Positions 59,701 through 64,000 of a DNA stretch of 64,000 nucleotides are shown here, piece by piece. The number at the start of each line of letters is the position of its first letter. Positions within the stretch are counted from its first letter, which is position 1. Source of the DNA: Isoperla grammatica (lineage: Eukaryota; Arthropoda; Insecta; Plecoptera; Perlodidae); contig OX246749.1 in assembly GCA_945910005.1 (NCBI GenBank), positions 19,749,821 to 19,813,820 of the forward strand, written 5' to 3'. The notes beneath the pieces were generated by a model. It made no database searches, had not been told where the DNA came from, and saw only the letters and a list, made by a program, of their open reading frames with translations. The translations under genes and the position numbers were made by a program.

Positions 59701-61457
59701 TAGGGCGCCGTGAGACAGGGGGCGCCTGGTGTCCTCTGTCTCACGGTATATGGTACACTTGCCTAGGGCGCCATGAGACAGGGGGCGCCTGGTGTCCCCT
59801 GTCCCGCGGTATATGGTACACTTGCCTAGGGCGCCGTGAGACAGGGGGCGCCTGGTGTCCCCTGTCTCACGGTATATGGTACACTTGCCTAGGGCGCCGT
59901 GAGACAGGGGGCGCCTGGTGTCCCCTGTCTCACGGTATATGGTACACTTGCCTAGGGCGCCGTGAGACAGGGGGCGCCTGGTGTCCCCTGTCCCGCGGTA
60001 TATGGTACACTTGCCTAGGGCGCCGTGAGACAGGGGGCGCCTGGTGTCCCCTGTCTCATGGTATATGGTACACTTGCCTAGGGCGCCGTGAGACAGGGGG
60101 CGCCTGGTGTCCCCTGTCTCACGGTATATGGTACACTTGCCTAGGGCGCCGTGAGACAGGGGGCGCCTGGTGTCCTCTGTCCCGCGGTATATGGTGCACT
60201 TGCCTAGGGCGCCGTGAGACAGGGAGCGCCTGGTGTCCCCTGTCTCACGGTATATGGTACACTTGCCTAGGGCGCCGTGAGACAGGGGGCGCCTGGTGTC
60301 CCCTGTCTCATGGTATATGGTACACTTGCCTAGGGCGCCGTGAGACAGGGGGCGCCTGGTGTTCTCTGTCTCATGGTATATGGTACACTTGCCTAGGGCG
60401 CCGTGAGACAGGGGGCGCCTGGTGTCCCCTGTCTCATGGTATATGGTACACTTGCCTAGGGCGCCGTGAGACAGGGGGCGCCTGGTGTCCCCTGTCTCAT
60501 GGTATATGGTACACTTGCCTAGGGCGCCGTGAGACAGGGGGCGCCTGGTGTCCCCTGTCTCATGGTATATGGTACACTTGCCTAGGGCGCCGTGAGACAG
60601 GGAGCGCCTGGTGTCCCCTGTCTCACGGTATATGGTACACTTGCCTAGGGCGCCGTGAGACAGGGGGCGCCTGGTGTCCCCTGTCTCATGGTATATGGTA
60701 CACTTGCCTAGGGCGCCGTGAGACAGGGGGCGCCTGGTGTCCCCTGTCTCACGGTATATGGTACACTTGCCTAGGGCGCCGTGAGACAGGGGGCGCCTGG
60801 TGTCCCCTGTCTCATGGTATATGGTGCACTTGCCTAGGGCGCCGTGAGACAGGGGGCGCCTGGTGTCCCCTGTCTCACGGTATATGGTACACTTGCCTAG
60901 GGCGCCGTGAGACAGGGGGCGCCTGGTGTCCCCTGTCCCGCGGTTTATGGTACTCTTGCCTAGGGCGCCGTGAGACAGGGGGCGCCTGGTGTCCCCTGTC
61001 TCATGGTATATGGTACACTTGCCTAGGGCGCCGTGAGACAGGGGGCGCCTGGTGTCCCCTGTCTCATGGTATATGGTACACTTGCCTAGGGCGCCGTGAG
61101 ACAGGGGGCGCCTGGTGTCCCCTGTCTCATGGTATATGGTACACTTGCCTAGGGCGCCGTGAGACAGGGAGCGCCTGGTGTCCCCTGTCTCACGGTATAT
61201 GGTACACTTGCCTAGGGCGCCGTGAGACAGGGGGCGCCTGGTGTCCCCTGTCTCATGGTATATGGTACACTTGCCTAGGGCGCCGTGAGACAGGGGGCGC
61301 CTGGTGTCCCCTGTCTCATGGTATATGGTACACTTGCCTAGGGCGCCGTGAGACAGGGGGCGCCTGGTGTCCCCTGTCTCACGGTATATGGTACACTTGC
61401 CTAGGGCGCCGTGAGACAGGGAGCGCCTGGTGTCCCCTGTCCCGCGGTATATGGTAT
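56785..61457. repeat. 63-bp hairpin satellite, about 74 units
   Basis: Each 63-bp unit is CCGTGAGACAGGGG, an 11-base loop (GCGCCTGGTGT), CCCCTGTCTCACGG, then a 24-base spacer (TATATGGTACACTTGCCTAG then GGCG). The two 14-base arms are perfectly complementary in the commonest units. The left arm is almost invariant; the right arm varies (TCTCACGG, TCTCATGG, TCCCGCGG). Because 63 is 21 codons, both strands stay open (1212 codons plus, 1625 minus). The first unit follows GGACTAGGCACTTGCCTAGG, which may be part of an older transposon end. Confidence 0.95.
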
Positions 61458-62429
61458 GCACAAATTAAATATATATATATATGAATAAATGACTGGTAGA
61501 TGAAAAGATTGATTGATTAAGAAAATAACATTATAAACTGACACTGCACTCATTTATTGTGTGTTTACCTAACGACTGCAAAATAAGTTTGCTAAGAAGA
61601 AAGCATGTTGATTGCTGAAAAAGTTGCTTTGTGAGCATTGATTAGGGCGTACAAGGCATGTCAGTGTCACAGGTTTTCTAATCCCTTTTGTACACCACAT
61701 GGTTCTTCTGCTGATGTGGGTGGTTGATTTCTTGTAAATGTGTATTTTACAATACATCCAAAGAATCAAACTTTGTCAATGGGGAGGGGGATGAACTATT
61801 TGATTAACCTGACGTAGTTCCGACGCATTTTTAAAATATTTGTCGTCATGGTTATGTCAGTTGCTTAGGTAGGTCCCCTTAGCTCAGCGTCGAGTGCGAG
61901 ACGTGCGTAAACAGCCAACGAAATCTTGTGTTGTGTGGTCCATGTAAGTGCGGTGTGCAGCGTACTCAGTTTTGCGAGTAATTTATTTTGACCAGATTTT
62001 TTTACTGTAATCGTGCATAAATAATTTTTTGAAAAACTTGTTGGGTCACAGAGACGTAACGTGCACTAGAAAAAATGAAGCAAGTGAGGCGTCTCTTCGA
62101 ACGGCTTGCAAAATCACTTACCTTTTTTATTCTAAAGTTTGTGAACAAACAATTGATAACAAAGGCTATAATTTGTAGACGTTTCCGAAAAGCCTCGACT
62201 CCCAGTCACATGTTGATGAGTAGGCCTAATATAAAGTAACTTTAACAGACGGAAACTATAGCAATACATTTGCATACCTATTATATTGAAAAAGATATTT
62301 CTATGTAGGCCCTAGGACTAGGAGGCCTAAACATTTGCAAAAAAAAATTGTATTGTATTAACATATCTAGCATACATAATAATCATAACGATTCCAAAGT
62401 GCCCCAGAGGGGGGGAGGGGGCGATCAAA
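61458..62429. other. unassigned sequence
   Basis: No gene or repeat recognised. A short G-rich tract (GAGGGGGGGAGGGGG) lies just before the 15-bp array. Confidence 0.3.
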
Positions 62430-62436
62430 AAAGTGG

Positions 62437-62890
62437 TGCCTATGATGTCACGGCCTATGATGTCACGGCCTATGATGTCACGGCCTATGATGTCACGGCC
62501 TATGATGTCACAGCCCATGATGTCACGGCCTATGATGTCACGGCCTATGATGTCACGGCATATGATGTCACGGCCTATGATGTCACGGCCCATGATGTCA
62601 CGGCCCATGATGTCACGGCCTATGATGTCACAGCCCATGATGTCACGGCCTATGATGTCACGGCCTATGATGTCACGGCATATGATGTCACGGCCTATGA
62701 TGTCACGGCCTATGATGTCACAGCCCATGATGTCACGGCCTATGATGTCACGGCCTATGATGTCACGGCCTAAGATGTCACGGCCTATGATGTCACGGCC
62801 CATGATGTCACGGCCTATGATGTCACGGCCCATGATGTCACGGCCTATGATGTCACGGCCTATGATGTCACGGCCCATGATGTCACGGCC
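62437..62890. repeat. 15-bp tandem repeat, about 30 units
   Basis: Unit CCTATGATGTCACGG with variants CCCATGATGTCACGG, GCATATGATGTCACG and TCACAGCC. Each unit contains TGATGTCA, one base from the CRE octamer. A block of eight units (about 120 bp) beginning CAGCCCATGATG repeats at about 62510 and 62630. Three frames are open because 15 is a multiple of three; not a gene. Confidence 0.95.
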
Positions 62891-63117
62891 CTGCCGCCAA
62901 GGTGGCGTACACGGGCTCCATTCTAGTTCGGGGCAAATATACTCATACTCATTAGTCTCTCTCTGTTACCAAAGATAATAGAGCCCTTCATAACCTTTGC
63001 TGCACGTGTACTATCGTCCAGTAAATATTACAAGTAATTCAACGACTCAACTTTGAACACTGTCCTGTATTGTTTATTATATAAGATTGTATAAAACAAT
63101 TCAGATTTCCTTTTTGC

Positions 63118-63405
63118 CCGTCTGAGCCCGGGGAAGAATAGGCCCTGAGTGACTCTGCTAGTCGTAAAAGGCGACAAAAGGAGACCCTATCCCTCTCCCC
63201 CCCCCCCCCCCGCCCCGTGTCCCACTGACTATTTCTCCTCCCACTTGGCCCTGCCCACCCTTGCTGGACTCCCGTATGACGAGTGACGACCCAAGAGAGT
63301 ACAATGGATCTGATTCGGATGTGGCTTTATTCTTCATTATCATCTTTCTCATCTTCATTATCACCCGCTCATCGGCTCGATTAGCCATTGTTGCACAAAT
63401 ATCCA
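63118..63405 (-). repeat. dispersed repeat, related to 25655-25806
   Basis: Reverse-orientation relative of the 25.7-kb element. It ends in TCGGCTCGATTAGCC...TTGCACAAATAT, which also resembles the GATTAGCCTCGTTGCA tail at 23.9 and 31.8 kb, so these tails may belong to one superfamily. Contains a C run at 63200-63212. Confidence 0.6.
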
Positions 63406-63784
63406 GTTTGTTTTCTCTAGTCTAGTCAAGTGTAGCTCGGTCAGTTTTTACAATAGAAACGAAATTCGAATTTTGGTATCCATAAAATAATCAAAATAAA
63501 CACACACCATCACTATTAATATGAATATTGTGTTAATTAATCAGTCGATTAATTGTACTGGCAGACATCCCCGGTGTGTGGTGAGTCAGTTGCTGGTCTA
63601 CGAGTGTGATAAGATATGTTCTGAAATATGGTCCGACGCAGGTGCAGAACAAAAGATACGGCGGACTCGAGCAACCTTTTCCCCTCAATCTAATGTGGAG
63701 AGGGTAACATAAGGTCCCTCCTACAGCCCCGCTACCCCCCCCCCCCCCCGTCCCGACCCGTAACACTGAGTTGCTCGATCCGTA
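63406..63784. other. unassigned sequence with poly-C tract
   Basis: No gene recognised; a C run of about 14 lies at 63735-63749. Confidence 0.3.
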
Positions 63785-64000
63785 AACAAGCCAGTTAACA
63801 TAACAAGAAAAATTCGTCAAGATGCCAACCTACAAAAAATAATTACTGAAATAATTCCAATGTTTTTTTTTTTTTTTTATTAAAACTTAGAGCCGGATTT
63901 CAATATTTCTTTAATAAAGTATGCACAAAAATGGTATCAGTACATGACAAAAGTTTTGAAATTGTGTTTGTGACCGCCATCCTGTAACCAAATAATGTTT
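63785..64000 (+). mobile_element. Helitron-like family 1, internal fragment, open at window end
   Basis: AGTTAACATAACAAGAAAAAT then TCGTCAAGATGCCAACCTAC and a diverged first internal repeat (GCCGGATTTCAATATTTC, CATGACAAAAGTTTTGAAATT, GACCGCCATCCTGTAACC). The 5' terminus is missing on the left; the element runs off the window. Confidence 0.75.

Noticed and set aside
56584..61484. 1625-codon minus-strand and 1212-codon plus-strand open frames
   Set aside because: Both follow from a 63-bp tandem repeat whose length is a multiple of three; opposite strands are equally open and the peptide is a pure 21-residue repeat.

Overview
The window looks like non-genic DNA from a metazoan, probably an aquatic invertebrate; I cannot name the species. 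The evidence is AT-rich intergenic sequence, one eukaryotic-type tRNA-Gly(GCC), several tRNA-like SINE relics, and copies of eukaryotic DNA transposons (Helitron-like, hAT, Harbinger). There is no operon, Shine-Dalgarno or bacterial gene structure. I found no complete protein-coding gene. Roughly one third of the window is tandem repeat.

Layout. 1-1.09 kb: unassigned. 1.09-20 kb: a very large 27-bp minisatellite (core AGGCCTACGCGTATA) with six copies or remnants of a GC-richer spacer block of about 240 bp. It is invaded by a 1.4-kb Helitron-like family (family 1), in tandem and nested, and by a 539-bp inverted-repeat element. 20-31 kb: a second related Helitron-like family (family 2), including an array of twelve tandem 3' termini, an ATC microsatellite, a 105-bp satellite and a tandem retroelement-type tail. 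Two MITEs with clear target-site duplications sit inside the terminus array. 31-36 kb: tRNA-Gly, tRNA-like relics, foldback and palindromic elements. 36-51.5 kb: a 70-bp satellite, two AAT microsatellites and a 64-bp G-rich minisatellite. Between them, on the minus strand, lie short GC-richer segments bounded by good splice signals and CRE/CCAAT palindromes; these may be exons and promoters of an unidentified gene. 51.8-55.5 kb: a 90-bp array related to the tRNA-Gly 3' flank, a duplicated 0.8-kb segment, a hAT/ZBED-like N-terminal reading frame, a second hAT MITE, and a Harbinger-type element with a broken MADF domain. 56.8-61.5 kb: about 74 copies of a 63-bp hairpin satellite. 62.4-62.9 kb: a 15-bp CRE-like array. 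The window ends inside another family 1 fragment.

The most interesting biology is the pair of Helitron-like families. Both begin TTA and end GCGTTTTCCTAG after a short hairpin. Each carries an inverted repeat between its 5' end and a subterminal 3' site, and that repeat differs between the families but stays complementary within each. Empty sites can be reconstructed from the surrounding repeats, which fixes the element ends to the base. The resemblance to Helitron2/Helentron/HINE elements is an inference from architecture; no Rep-helicase gene is present.
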